From Escallonia rubra (Eukaryota; Streptophyta; Magnoliopsida; Escalloniales; Escalloniaceae): a stretch of DNA of 64,000 nt. The position numbers and the translations under genes are program-made. The DNA lies in the NCBI GenBank assembly GCA_033065855.1, contig JAVXUO010000111.1, forward strand, positions 62,001 to 126,000, read 5' to 3'. Shown one piece after another: positions 10,329 to 20,487 of the stretch. How positions within the stretch are numbered: the first letter of the stretch is position 1; every line of letters starts with the position of its first letter. Under the pieces are notes generated by a model. The model had not been told where the DNA came from, did no database searches, and worked only from the letters and a program-made list of their open reading frames with translations.

Positions 10329-12029
10329 TTAGAAAAAAATTTCTAAGTAGTGAAGTTTAGTCTTTCTGCTGTGCCGTCCGCTATACAATGTAGCGGACAA
10401 ATGATTTTTTGGCCTCATTCTGCGCAGCTTCTCAGGGACGAGGTCATTCACGAGCGAATAAACCTTGTACTCACGCGTAGACATTTCTGCCACCTTGTAT
10501 ATACTGTATCGTCCGGATTTTTGCAGCTCTACTTGGTATAGCAAGAAGATCTCCTTCGTATAGACTTTGGCACCATTCAGCTCCAGCGAGGTCTCGAGCA
10601 ACGTTCTCCTTTGTTTGTACGTTGTTGCAAAGTCGGCAGCCCTTTCTTTTACGAATAACGAAGCTACCGCTTTTTGTGCGGATGCAACGAAAGTCTTCAA
10701 ATTGGTAGCTGTACCCACATAACTATCGAACGTGGCATTCATGGATTCACTCCTGCCCGTCGTTTTCATGCCCGCTGAAAAATACCTCCTCGTGTAAACG
10801 CCAATCCATTGCTCTTTGCGCTCGTACAAGTGCTGGAGCCACTCGTTGTCTTGCAATGAGTAATCCCGAACAAGCTTTTCCCACATCTCCTCGAATTCCT
10901 CAATCGTTAACGACTTGAGGACGCACTTGTCAAAATCCTGTTTAAAGTCTGTATACTTTGCGTACACGTGATGCAGCCGTTCCGGGTATTTGTTGCTTAT
11001 GTGCCAGGTGCACAAGTTGTGCCGAGTGTCTGGGAAGACGGTCGCAATAGCATTCTTCATTGCCAAATCTTGATCGGTGATGATCACTTTGGGTGCTTTG
11101 AAGTTCATTGCTTCCAGCCACGTCCTAAACAACCATTCAAAAGAACTCTCGGTCTCGTCCCTTAACAAGGCGAACCCGAACAGGATGGAGTGATAATGAT
11201 GATTGACCCCCGTGAAAGGGGCGAACGGCATCGAGTACTTGTTGGTACGGTATGTGGTGTCGAACGTCACGACATCCCCAAAATGCTTATAAGCAAGCCT
11301 CGAACGACCGTCGACCCAAAAAATTGTGCTAACTCGATGCTCGTCGTCAAGTTTATAATTGAAGGTCAACTACGGGTCCTCCATCTGCATCCGTTTCAAT
11401 AGGCTCATTGTGGCTTGAGCATCATTGAGGTCATACGCGGCTCGTCTATGGGTTCGGACCGCGTTACGAACGTCTGTCGTGTTAAAGGTTAAATTTTGAA
11501 TTCCCCCAGCCTGTTCAGCAAGAACATTAATCATGTCGGTAGGTCCTAGTCGCGCATTGCTCATTGTCTGAATCAGGCTCCTTGCGACCTTACCCATCTT
11601 CTTGTGTTGATGCATCTCACTCACCTTAGAAGGGGTTACTAACGGGTGATTGTGTGCCAGTTCCAGGCTGGTAATAAGCCAATGGTCTTGTTTGGGTTTG
11701 TAGCTTACGAACATCTTGACCTGGCAATTTGTGCGCTCAAAGCAGTCCCGTCTTCTACGCGGATATCCTATTTCGTCATCACTTTCATCATTGCCTACGC
11801 GTGTCTCATTTTGCACTGGGTTTCTGCTCCTATGGCACTCGTATAAGCGAGAGCATATCTTTCTCGTTATGGTGCTCGTTCTTGAAGTCTTTATTCTAAT
11901 GCCAAAACCAACCCTCAATGAATACGCTCGAAAACATTCTTCAGCTTCTTCCAACGTAGCAAATGTTCGTCCTAGATACGGATCACTAGCATCTACGGGG
12001 CCGTTGGAGCTTGACACGAAATCAGACAT
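10329..12029 (-). pseudogene. FAR1/FHY3-type MULE transposase, interrupted by an in-frame stop
   Basis: The protein starts MSDFVSSSNGPVD. A FAR1 DNA-binding domain (WRKY-GCM1-type zinc finger) follows: FATLEEAEECFRAYSL, YECHRSR, NCQVKMF, LELAHNHPL. The MULE transposase core comes next, with the first acidic residue in VTFDTTYRTNKYSMPF, the second in VIITDQD, and the CTWHI motif. A TAG at 11370-11372 follows KRMQMEDP, exactly where relatives continue; the same frame resumes after it with TFNYKLDDEHRV and runs to 10329. The C-terminus appears cut short: the SWIM zinc finger usual in this family is absent, and the last residues are encoded by one of the 23-bp palindromes. A 5' leader intron seems present (donor near 12379, acceptor near 12091). 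It converges with the PMD-C48 gene, with about 107 bases between the stop codons. Confidence 0.85.
10376..10398. repeat. Internal 23-bp palindrome within the transposase 3' end
   Basis: It has the same GTCCGCTA-N7-TAGCGGAC form as the terminal copies. It lies between the two convergent genes and is read as the last residues of the transposase frame (SATLYSG). Confidence 0.9.
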
Positions 12030-12505
12030 TGTGAAACAAGAGCTGTGTAGAAATAGACTACGCTTAACAATCAAATGGCATTTCTAACTGAAAATATTAC
12101 CTAAAAATTACCTTGGCGTATAGACCAATGTCGGATGACAAACGTAACGTATGCATAATCTCAAACGTGCCTCCAAATGAACATAACAAATTTAAATTAG
12201 TAAGATAAATAGACGAATTCATCATGCCCAAAAATCGAATTAAACTATAATGAATTAAATATAAAGTTAACAAATTATACCTTTTTTATGAACATCATGT
12301 CTAGAACATCACAAAAAATCTAGAGTATAAAATCACAAATTGATGAATACAGTGACAAATTTCTTGAAGCAAACTTACCTTGCTTGAGCGAAGCTTGAAG
12401 CAAGTGTTACTCGAAGCTTGAAGGCAGCTGAAAATGGAAGTATGTCCGAAGGAGAAGAAAATTGTGCTGAAGAAAATTGAGTAGGTTTTGGGGATGGGCG
12501 AACCC
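12030..12505. other. Leader region of the MULE transposase
   Basis: AT-rich stretch upstream of the transposase ATG. On the minus strand, CAAG followed by GTAAGT at about 12379 and TTTTCAG ending near 12091 would make a leader intron of about 290 bp. The exon side contains a five-codon upstream ORF (ATG near 12082). No other gene is visible. Confidence 0.45.
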
Positions 12506-12716
12506 GTCCGCTATAGTGTGTAGCGGACAGCATTGCCGACAGTTCAGAAATAAAAGTACACACAAGTCAGAATGACAGTAGTCCGCTAGACAGTATAGCG
12601 GACTACTTTTTGTCGGAAGATGTGGGCCCAAGAATGTCGTCCGCTACACAGTCTAGCGGACGGGATCGCGAGGGCAAGATGGTAAAAAGGTCCGTCCGCT
12701 ACACTATGTAGCGGAC
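12506..12716. repeat. Right cluster of four 23-bp palindromes
   Basis: Copies lie at 12506-12528, 12581-12603, 12639-12661 and 12694-12716, with the same arms as the left cluster. The outer three are the inverted counterparts of the three outermost left copies. Confidence 0.9.
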
Positions 12717-12797
12717 GACTGACAGCGCCACAAAAAAAAAGTGATCTGAGCCGTCCATCCCTTCGGGATGGACAGCCAGATCGCGCTGGCAAGATAT
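12580..12797 (-). repeat. MULE right terminal inverted repeat
   Basis: Reverse complement of 6273-6489, including the GTCCATCCC/GGGATGGAC palindrome near the tip (about 12752-12772). Confidence 0.9.
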
Positions 12798-12821
12798 CAT
12801 ATTCGGCCAGCGCTGTAGGAT

Positions 12822-12826
12822 CAGCT

Positions 12827-12870
<44 letters not shown>

Positions 12871-12883
12871 GAGCCGATCCTGT
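12822..12883. repeat. AT microsatellite inside a short inverted repeat
   Basis: About eighteen TA units are flanked by GGATCAGCTCCC on the left and GGGAGCCGATCC on the right. The whole can fold into a hairpin. It may be the tip of a small element next to the MULE. Confidence 0.75.
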
Positions 12884-12899
12884 CTATCGGTGAAAAAAA

Positions 12900-13317
12900 T
12901 CTTATTTCTCCACCGAACCGCTGGTCTTTACAGCGGTTGCATAAAAAGGGCAGTTGTTGCACCAAAAGACCAACCCATCTGGGGTAATGATGCCAACCGC
13001 AACAAAGAGTTGCGGTTGGACATAGCCCTTCACCCCCCCCCCCCCCCTTTCCTTTCCCGTGGCCCCTACCCCTCAGCAAACCGCAACAATCAGTTGCGGT
13101 CGTGGTCCTTTGGCCCCCTTCCTTTTCTTTCTTCCTTTCCTAAAGTCTTCACGTGGCCCCCCACCCCCTAAAGTCCTTTCCTTTTCTTTCTTCCTTTTCT
13201 TCACGTGGGCACCCCTAAAACCGCAACAAATTGTTGCGGCCTCCATTTTTCACCTCCATTTTTTCACGTGGCCCCCACCTCCACGTGAAAAAATGGAGGT
13301 GGGTTGGTCTTTTGGTG
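12900..13317. mobile_element. MITE-like element with 19-bp inverted ends and internal palindromes
   Basis: GCACCAAAAGACCAACCCA at about 12959 is the exact complement of TGGGTTGGTCTTTTGGTGC ending at about 13317. Inside are at least three short palindromes of the form CCGCAAC-N-GTTGCGG (near 12998, 13080 and 13221), a long C run (about 13029-13044), and complementary stretches CACGTGG...CCACGTG. Another palindrome (AACCGCTG...CAGCGGTT) lies just left, near 12915, so the true left end may be earlier. The right end abuts a kinase last exon (homology resumes at CGGATCTTGCAAC). No target duplication is evident. Confidence 0.6.
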
Positions 13318-14002
13318 CCGGATCTTGCAACTTCAATGCATTCCCTTCTCTCCATAACTCCCAAGCCTGAGTAAAATATGTCTTTATTATTTCCAATTTT
13401 GTTCTCAGTTAACTGGTCGGTCAAGATCATAGAAGCTAGTATTTCTCCTTCCGCTAACAATTTCCAGAAGTAAGACTCCAAAACTGAAAACGTCAGACTT
13501 TATGGAGAAATTTCCTTCCATCGCATACTCCGGGGACATGTAGCCACTGCAACAATATGAAGAAAGCTTTCCTTAGAATTCTTAGAAACAAGTTGCTTGG
13601 AAATCAGTACAAGATCAACTATTATAGGCAGAGGGGAGACTTAAAGTTACTTTAAGCAAGTGGAATCAGAGAAGCTTAGATGTAACCAAATAAGAAGAAA
13701 TCCAAGCTCTTGTTGGGCATGTATTCATAAATTAGCATCTTTTCGTCTTCATGAATGCAGCATCCCAGAACCCGAACAAGATTCGTGTGCTGTAGCTTGG
13801 CAATGAGTATAAGTTCATTCTAGAACTCCACAAGCCCTCGGCCAGATGTCCTTGAAAGTCTCTTGACTGCAATTTCCCTGCCATCTGGCAGTCACCCCTG
13901 TTGTAGTAATAATATGTCATCGGTTATTGTGGGCAAAGCAAATTTAGTGAATCTTACTGGACAAAATTACAGTTTAACTACCTTGTAAACAGGTCCAAAA
14001 CC
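13316..14002 (-). pseudogene. Gutted relic of a G-type lectin receptor kinase (leftmost array member)
   Basis: Read on the minus strand it holds a few bases of exon 3 (ending near 14002), exon 4 (about 13894-13686), exon 6 (about 13547-13410) and the first part of exon 7 (up to 13316). The activation-loop exon (exon 5, with HRD and DFG) is missing: sequence jumps from AGGCAGAGGGGAGA to CTTAAAGTTAC, both of which flank exon 5 in the paralogues. The intron between exons 6 and 7 is also deleted (junction near 13409). Exon 4 carries TGA at 13892-13894 where the relative ending at 15577 has an Arg codon. The left end is replaced by the MITE-like element and the right end joins, at 14002, the downstream flank of another copy. 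Confidence 0.85.
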
Positions 14003-14117
14003 TGTTGATGTTCAGGAGAAATATATCTGAAGTATGGCTTGTCCATACTACTTAATGTAAACATTCTTGCAATGGCTATAATCACCTCAGTGAAACCATA
14101 ACAGAGAGTCACCATTA

Positions 14118-14412
14118 CTATCGAGGTTCCATTTCTGTTATGGAGACATTATTTGCTGAAATTTCGTTCGATTTGCTCTCATATGGAGTAGACTTCAGCC
14201 AAGTTCTTCCGGTGAAAAATACTGGTTGTTCTGGAGCAGGTAACTGCATGATGTCGCTGCTAAGCATGGAAGAAACAACCGGCATGGTCGGTCTATCTGT
14301 TGCGATTTCTTGGACACACAAAAGACCGACGTGAATGGTTTTCAACAATTGATTTACACACACATCGTCCGCTGCTGGATCCTGCAACTTTAAAGCATTC
14401 CCTTCTTTCCAT
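14118..14412 (-). pseudogene. Orphan last exon of an S-receptor-like kinase (unit 1)
   Basis: The frame reads QDPAADDVCVNQLLKTIHVG, then LLCVQEIATDRPTMPVVSSM, and ends SITEMEPR. This is the C-terminal end of the kinase domain (subdomain XI) and tail. It is closest to the last exon of the intact gene (26880-27185). At about 14412 the homology stops abruptly: the AWDLW codons and the upstream intron are replaced by a plus-strand fragment of another gene. No other kinase exons belong to it. Confidence 0.85.
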
Positions 14413-14829
14413 AAGCACAGCCATAACTACCGCAACGCAGTTTGGCAGAAATACAATGTTCTGCTCTTTGCTGCGGTCCAAAGCACAGCCACCGGTGTAT
14501 TGCATGCTTTTGGAAGGGTTTTATTGTTGGATTGTTCGCCGGCTGGGAAAGAAGGCATATTTTCGGCATGGTTCTCTTGGGTCAGAGCTATAGGCACGGG
14601 TTTTGCAGTTTCCTCGGCTGGTCCTGCAAACATCAGCAGGTCTTTTGGGGTCGCGTTTTGTACCGCCATTGTTGGAATAGTAGTTTTGATTTTCGGGAAT
14701 ATTAGTAACTTTGGAGGAGCTGTAGCTGCCGGGGATCTAAGAGATCGCAGCGAGAAGAATTCGCCGGTGCATGGCTTGGATCAGAGTGTGGACGTGAAGG
14801 CAGCCCATGAAGGAGGGGCAGAAGTTTAG
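14413..14829 (+). pseudogene. 3' terminal fragment of an unidentified membrane-protein gene (unit 1)
   Basis: From about 14452 the plus strand has an open frame (NVLLFAAVQSTATG..., VLHAFGRVLLLDCSPAGKEG, ...FGVAFCTAIVGIVVLIFGNI) ending at the stop before 14830. It looks like the C-terminus of a multi-pass membrane or transporter-like protein with a hydrophilic tail (LRDRSEKNSPVHGLDQSVDV). I do not recognise the family with confidence. AT-rich sequence with AATAAA-like motifs follows (an AATAAAAG near 14893), consistent with a 3' UTR. There is no upstream exon and no promoter. Compared with the second copy (20783-21262) it lacks 6 bases near 14595 and differs near its stop codon. Confidence 0.6.
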
Positions 14830-15576
14830 GCATTTTCCTTCAGTCGGTATGCAGTCAAGAATATGGGTCTAGCATCTACTATTCTTTTCCAATAAAAGCT
14901 AACCAGAACATCAATTCTATCTTGTTTCCCCTTCAAGTGCACGTAATAATAATTGGTGTAAACTTTATCTTGTATCAGAGCATTATATTTGTTACTTCTA
15001 ATTTCAGATCGATTGGGGTTTTAGGGATGATATTGTTATGGGTAGGATTCGGTTTTTTCTTGAAATTCGTCGACCTAAGACAGACAAGGTACTGATGCAA
15101 TGATCTATGTTCATATATATTCATGACCCTTAGCAAACATGCATTCAAAAACAAAATCATCACCAGAGCAAAATGTTCTGCTGCGTGTTACGATCACCCA
15201 TGCATTAGAAGCTGTCAACACATTATACAACCAGTAGCTGGGAAAGTAAACCACCGAACCAATTCTAGATACTGATTATCGCCAAAGTGGGATTTAGATT
15301 TTGATCCAATATTTCAACGAAACATGAAAATAAACTTTGGGAATCTTTGAATACAGTTCAGTTCCATACACCAAAGGAGTATGTTCATGTTCAGGAAGAA
15401 GGGAAAGGATCCAGTGTCACCAATACCCTAATGTGGATACCACTGTGTTCTTGTGAATAAGCCATCATCGTATAAGTGCAGTAAATTAATTTGTCATTCC
15501 TTTCGTACATGTAGAATTCATTCTTACGAAGAGGCTATAATATAAGAAGCTGAAACAATAGGAGAGTTTACCCTAA
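14830..15576. other. 3' flank of the captured fragment and spacer to the kinase pseudogene
   Basis: This stretch is repeated at about 21210-21913 with few differences. The main difference is about 53 bases near 15219-15271 that are missing from the second copy. No gene is visible; the frame on the minus strand (14975-15163) is duplicated only because the DNA is. Confidence 0.6.
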
Positions 15577-16235
15577 CTACCGAGGTACCGTTTCTGTTAT
15601 GGAGACGAAGTTTACTGAAAATTCTTTTGAAGTTGACTCAGGCTCCTTTCTTCCGGTGAAAAATGCAGGTTGTTTTGGAGCAGGTAAAGGCATGGTGTCA
15701 TGACTAAGCATAGAAATAACTTCCGACATGGTCGGTCTATCTGTTGCACTTTCTTGTACACACAAAAGTCCGACATGGATTGTTCTCAACAATTGGTTTG
15801 CCACACTTGAATCCCCTAGTGCCGGATCTTGCAACTTCAATGCATTCCCTTCTCTCCATAACTCCCATGCCTGAGTAAAATATGTCTTCATTATTTCCAA
15901 TTTTGTTCTCAGTTATTTTCTAGAGATTTTAAATTCAGATTTCAAAGTAATAAAGATGCCTAGTGTTAGTAACTTACATATCCTATGAGATTAACTGGTC
16001 GGTCAAGATCATAGAAGCTAGTATTTCTCCTTCCGCTAACAATTTCCAGGAGTAAGACTCCAAAACTGAAAACATCAGACTTTATGGAGAAATTTCCTTC
16101 CATCGCATACTCCGGGGACATGTAGCCACTGCAACAATATGAAGAAAGCTTTCCTTAGAATACTTAGAAACAAGTTGCATGGAATTCAGTACAAGTTCAA
16201 CTATTATAGGCAGAGGGGGAGAGTTTTACTGACTA

Positions 16236-16511
<276 letters not shown>

Positions 16512-17409
16512 TTAGTATGAAATAAAGCACGATTTATAATCAAATGTGACTTAAAGTTACTTTAAGCAAGTGGTATCAGAGAAGCTTAGATATAACCAAA
16601 TAAGAAGAAATCCAAGCTCTTGTTGGGCATGTATTCATAAATTAGCATCTTTTCGTCTTCATGAATGCAGCATCCCAGAACCCGAACAAGATTCGTGTGC
16701 TGTAGCTTGGCTATGAGTATAAGTTCATTCTTGAACTCCACAAGCCCTTGTCCTGATGTTCTTGAAAGTCTCTTGACTGCAATTTCCCTGCCATCTGGTA
16801 GTCTCCCCTGTTGTAGTAATAATATGTCATCGCTTATTGTGGGCAAAGCAGATTTAGTGAATCTTACTGGACAAAATTTACAGTTTAACTACCTTGTAAA
16901 CAGGTCCAAAACCACCCTCTCCAAGCTTATTTTCATTTGAGAAGTCATTTGTGGCTGCCACGATAAAGGCATAGTTAAATATCTTCAAATCATGACCGTC
17001 TCTATGGTGGCTTCCAATTTCATTCGCGTTGTTGAAGCTATCTGAAGTTGTCATCAACTCGTGTAAATACTCATCTCGCCTTTTCTTCTCGTCCCCTACG
17101 TATAATTATATACTCAATCTCAACAACAGACACGAGTCAAATAAGTACAAAAACTGTGAGCCACGTACTAGTCTTTTTCTTCCTCAGATAGTAGAAGGAG
17201 CCTCCTGTCAACAATACTAGAAATATTGCCAGACTAATGATGATCCATATCCAGTATTTGCTTCCTGAAAAGTACCAGTCGTTCAATTCAGCCATATATC
17301 AATGTTTTAGTACATAAATTATACACCATTTGCTTATATTCATAACCAAAACTAAAGATATAGTCTCTTTCCACAGTACGTAAAAATCCTCTGCATACAG
17401 CTCCTCCCA

Positions 17410-18180
17410 TTAGAGTTACTCTGGTACTGACCCAGTATACCCAAAATTAAGGGGATGGAAGGATAATGCCCTTCCAGAAGCTGGAGAGCTACACTAAAAA
17501 TACCACCTAAGCAGCCATTGTCATGTATGCTACTTCCGCGGCCAAAATGCTTGAGGTCATCTCAGCATGACAAACGACCTGTCTTTCCTACCTTAAGAAA
17601 CAAATTACTAAGTGCTTTCTTGCATTAGAGTTCATGAGTTCAAACAATCTTCATTTTCCGATCTCTCTCATAGTTGTCACTTGTCAGCAAAGAATGTAAC
17701 TAGTCTGTTTGAGTTGGGACCCTTGATGCTGGTGAGCTCCTCCATGACAAAAGATACCTGGTTTTGCCGATCCACGAGTAATCTGCAAACATTCCAGTTT
17801 GGCAGTCCCAATGCGTTGCATTCCACTATGTCCCATGATAATTGTGTCTACTGGGGCATTGCTTGGAAGCATTGGTGGTTCGAGAAAGCTTTAAATTTCA
17901 CAGATGAAATCAATTCCTACAAAGGATCTATTTGTCTGCAAGACCTTTTCCAAATTCCCTAGATAAATGATCATCACTCCTAAAAGCTGGCTCTTTTGCC
18001 TTCTTGTCTGCACGTTGCTCTATCTGGATTTATTCCGTGCAATCTATGGAGAACTTGCAGGTACTACAATGGCCTTTTCAAATGCGCTGAACAATGTTCC
18101 TATCAGCATTTTAAGGTTTTTGTTTGACAGTTATATCAAAAATGTAATGTCAACTACTTGCTTAATTTACTTTTGAAAGT
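17410..18180. other. Enlarged intron 1 of the kinase pseudogene
   Basis: Intron 1 runs from 18610 to 17265. Its central part (17600-18180) is shared with the next array unit (about 23480-24005), with a deletion of about 60 bases there. It contains plus-strand stretches that stay open (17612-17962), but I find no recognisable protein and the two copies diverge by indels. It is treated as non-coding. Confidence 0.5.
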
Positions 18181-18314
18181 CTGCTACTTGCTAGATCCTT
18201 CTACCCTTTGATTCCATAACTGATTGAAGTACTACATTACCGAGACACAAAAGCACACATGCACAAACTTGACACACAAACCAAGATTCACAGATAAAGA
18301 TACAGTAAAACTTA

Positions 18315-18599
18315 GAGTTTTTTCCTAAATAATACATATTTAATACTTAATTACCAAAATACACCATTTTCAAACTTATTTACCCGCATACCACATTTTG
18401 GGAAATCGTGGTTTGAAACCACGTTTTCAAGGTAGAAATCGCTGTTTCAAACAGCGATTTCTACTTGATTTTTACCTTAAAGTAGAAATCGTGGTTTCAA
18501 ACCACGATTTCCCAAAATGTGGTATGCGGGTAAATAAGTTTGAAAATGGTGTATTTTGGTAATTAAGTATTAAATATGTATTATTTAGGGAAAAAACTC
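18315..18599. mobile_element. 285-bp MULE-type MITE with 10-bp target duplication
   Basis: The ends are long inverted repeats starting GAGTTTTTTCC and running for about 100 bp (through TACCAAAATACACC and ACCCGCATACCAC). The centre has two short palindromes built on AAATCG...CGATTT. It is flanked by the direct repeat GTAAAACTTA at 18305-18314 and 18600-18609. The paralogous gene at 24130-24150 has a single copy of that sequence and no insert, an empty site. A 10-bp duplication fits Mutator-like elements. There is no coding capacity. Confidence 0.92.
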
Positions 18600-19803
18600 G
18601 TAAAACTTACCCTTGGATGAATCTTGCGAACCCGGCACAGATGAATTTTGCGAAACCAGCACATATTTCAACACGGCAGCACCACGCTCATCGACATGAA
18701 ACTCATTATTTCCAGTCCACAGTAGGCAGCCGGTTCTGTTGCTAGCAAATCCAACCACAATTGCAACGGTTCCGGCACCTTTCCATGCAGTCGCTAAGAC
18801 TCAGGCTTGGATTATTATCATAAGAACCTGTAGTTTGAGGAGAAAAATCCCCATTTTTCGCCTCAAACTTATCATCGTGGCTCCGGCAGACGGGCAAATC
18901 AGAATCTACCACGCACCCGTTGTCCAACTGATACCCATACCAAAACTCATAGGGCGTAAATTTTGCAGAACTATCGCCATCTTTTATTTGCCCATCTGGG
19001 GTGAATGTCGACATGGGTGTATTCCCAGCAACTGCGTTGAAACGGAAGTACTTCACCTCATCACTATACACGTCACTGAGGCTGTAATTATTCGGACTAT
19101 AAGGAGCATTTAACGCACCAATGAATTTAAAAGTTTGACCGTTCAAACTCCCACTAGTCCAATAAAGCTCACTCCTGCGACGCATCACCAATTCCTTAGA
19201 CTCCGACGACGTCGCTTCCCAGCTCAAAGTGAACGCCCCAGAAGCCGCAATATCATCACTAAGCCAAGAGGTAAGGGTCCAATTACGCCCACTAGTGTGG
19301 TTGTAACCGAGCTTCATTCCGGGCAAAAGCACGTTGCATGGATAATCAAAGCTTTGCCACAAGACCCTGTTGTCAGTTTCATCTGTCATAACAAAATTGC
19401 CTGTATCTTCTAATGTTACAGATGAATTCACAGAACCTTCATTGGAAACATTCACGATACTTCTCTCCCCACCAGTGATGACTAACCTCCCGGTCACGTT
19501 ATCGATCTTGACCGCTCCGGTATTGTTGAATAATGGCGCGTTTGGATTGGCAATCCATACTTTTCTAGCTTGTTCGTCTTTGGTGTACCATATTCCCAAG
19601 TAGGTGAGGTTTGTGGCGCGTATTGGGAAGAAGCCTAGAGTGAAGTTTCCACTTTCAGAAACGAGCTGGCTAGTGGAGTTGAGCTCGTCGCCGGCTCTGA
19701 TAGTGGTGACTGCCCCCGCCTTGTGGTGGCTGAACAAGAACGCACAGAAGAAGAAGAAGAAGACGAGTATTGGAGGGATGCCAATTTGTTTTTGGGTAGC
19801 CAT

Positions 19804-20487
19804 GAAAGCTTACTGTGTATGGCTCGTCTTTGAGGCATCTAATCAAACTGCTGGGTTGCACTGGTTTTAATGGGGTATCTACTTTTGGCTTTGACTACGT
19901 GTAAATGAGACCGGTCTCGAGAATTATTAACTCTAAAATATCTCGAATAGAGATGGAGACACCTTGGGTCAGAGGTGGACGATGGTCCCTCTCTAGAAGC
20001 TTTACATTCTTCTGGCTCATGTATCGTATGGCTGGCTCTTAGCTTTATATTTGCACAACGGTCCCAATATTAACTTTATATATTTGCTCTTAGCTAAAAG
20101 ATGTCTTTAGCGACAAACTGGGTGAAAAAGCGAAAGCGAGTGAAATAACATTACCACTTTAGTCCCCCCAAAACAAAATCCTGGCTCCGTCGCTCAACTT
20201 GAAGTTGGCTTACGTAGCCAACTAAAGTCAAAATCATCGATCAACCGTCTCAACAGAATGTCAAAATCATCGAATCAACAGTCTTGACAAATTAACCTGG
20301 CAGCCAATTAATATAACAAATTTCAGAAGAAGTTCAAACACATTCAGGACAAATGACCAAAAACTAAAAATCTGTTGATGTTCAGGAGAAATATATCTGA
20401 AGTATGGCTTGTCCATACTACTTAATGTAAACATTCTTGCAATGGCTATAATCACCTCAGTGAAACCATAACAGAGAGTCACCATTA
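19804..20487. other. Upstream region of the frameshifted kinase and spacer to the next unit
   Basis: The first ~60 bases match the region upstream of the second kinase pseudogene (25324-25385). The part from about 20200 to 20370 matches 26500-26705. At 20371 the array repeats: TGTTGATGTTCAGGAG here also occurs at 14003. No gene is seen. Confidence 0.6.

Larger units (their letters stand above)
6273..12797. mobile_element. Mutator-like element with FAR1-type transposase and PMD-C48 gene
   Basis: The two ends are inverted copies of each other. The left end starts ATATCTTGCCAGCGCG and the right end is its complement, ending at 12797; the repeat extends about 217 bp inward. Inside lie a plus-strand plant-mobile-domain plus C48 protease gene (7061-10221) and a convergent minus-strand FAR1-type transposase (12029-10329). 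Subterminal regions are packed with a 23-bp palindrome. I see no convincing 9-bp target duplication: the flanks are GAAGAATAA on the left and CATATTCGG on the right. That fits a rearrangement after insertion. Each of the two genes has at least one disabling lesion, so this copy is probably no longer autonomous. Confidence 0.88.

Noticed and set aside
6264..12806. A 9-bp target duplication around the MULE
   Set aside because: The flanks GAAGAATAA and CATATTCGG do not match. A partial ATTCGG similarity is at unequal distances, so no duplication is claimed.
14442..14705. Alternative frame over the captured membrane-protein fragment
   Set aside because: The frame from about 14452 to 14829 has the hydrophobic pattern of a real membrane protein and a natural tail; the other is its shadow.
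17612..17962. A 116-codon plus-strand frame within the kinase intron
   Set aside because: The neighbouring unit carries a deletion and substitutions inside it and no domain is recognisable.
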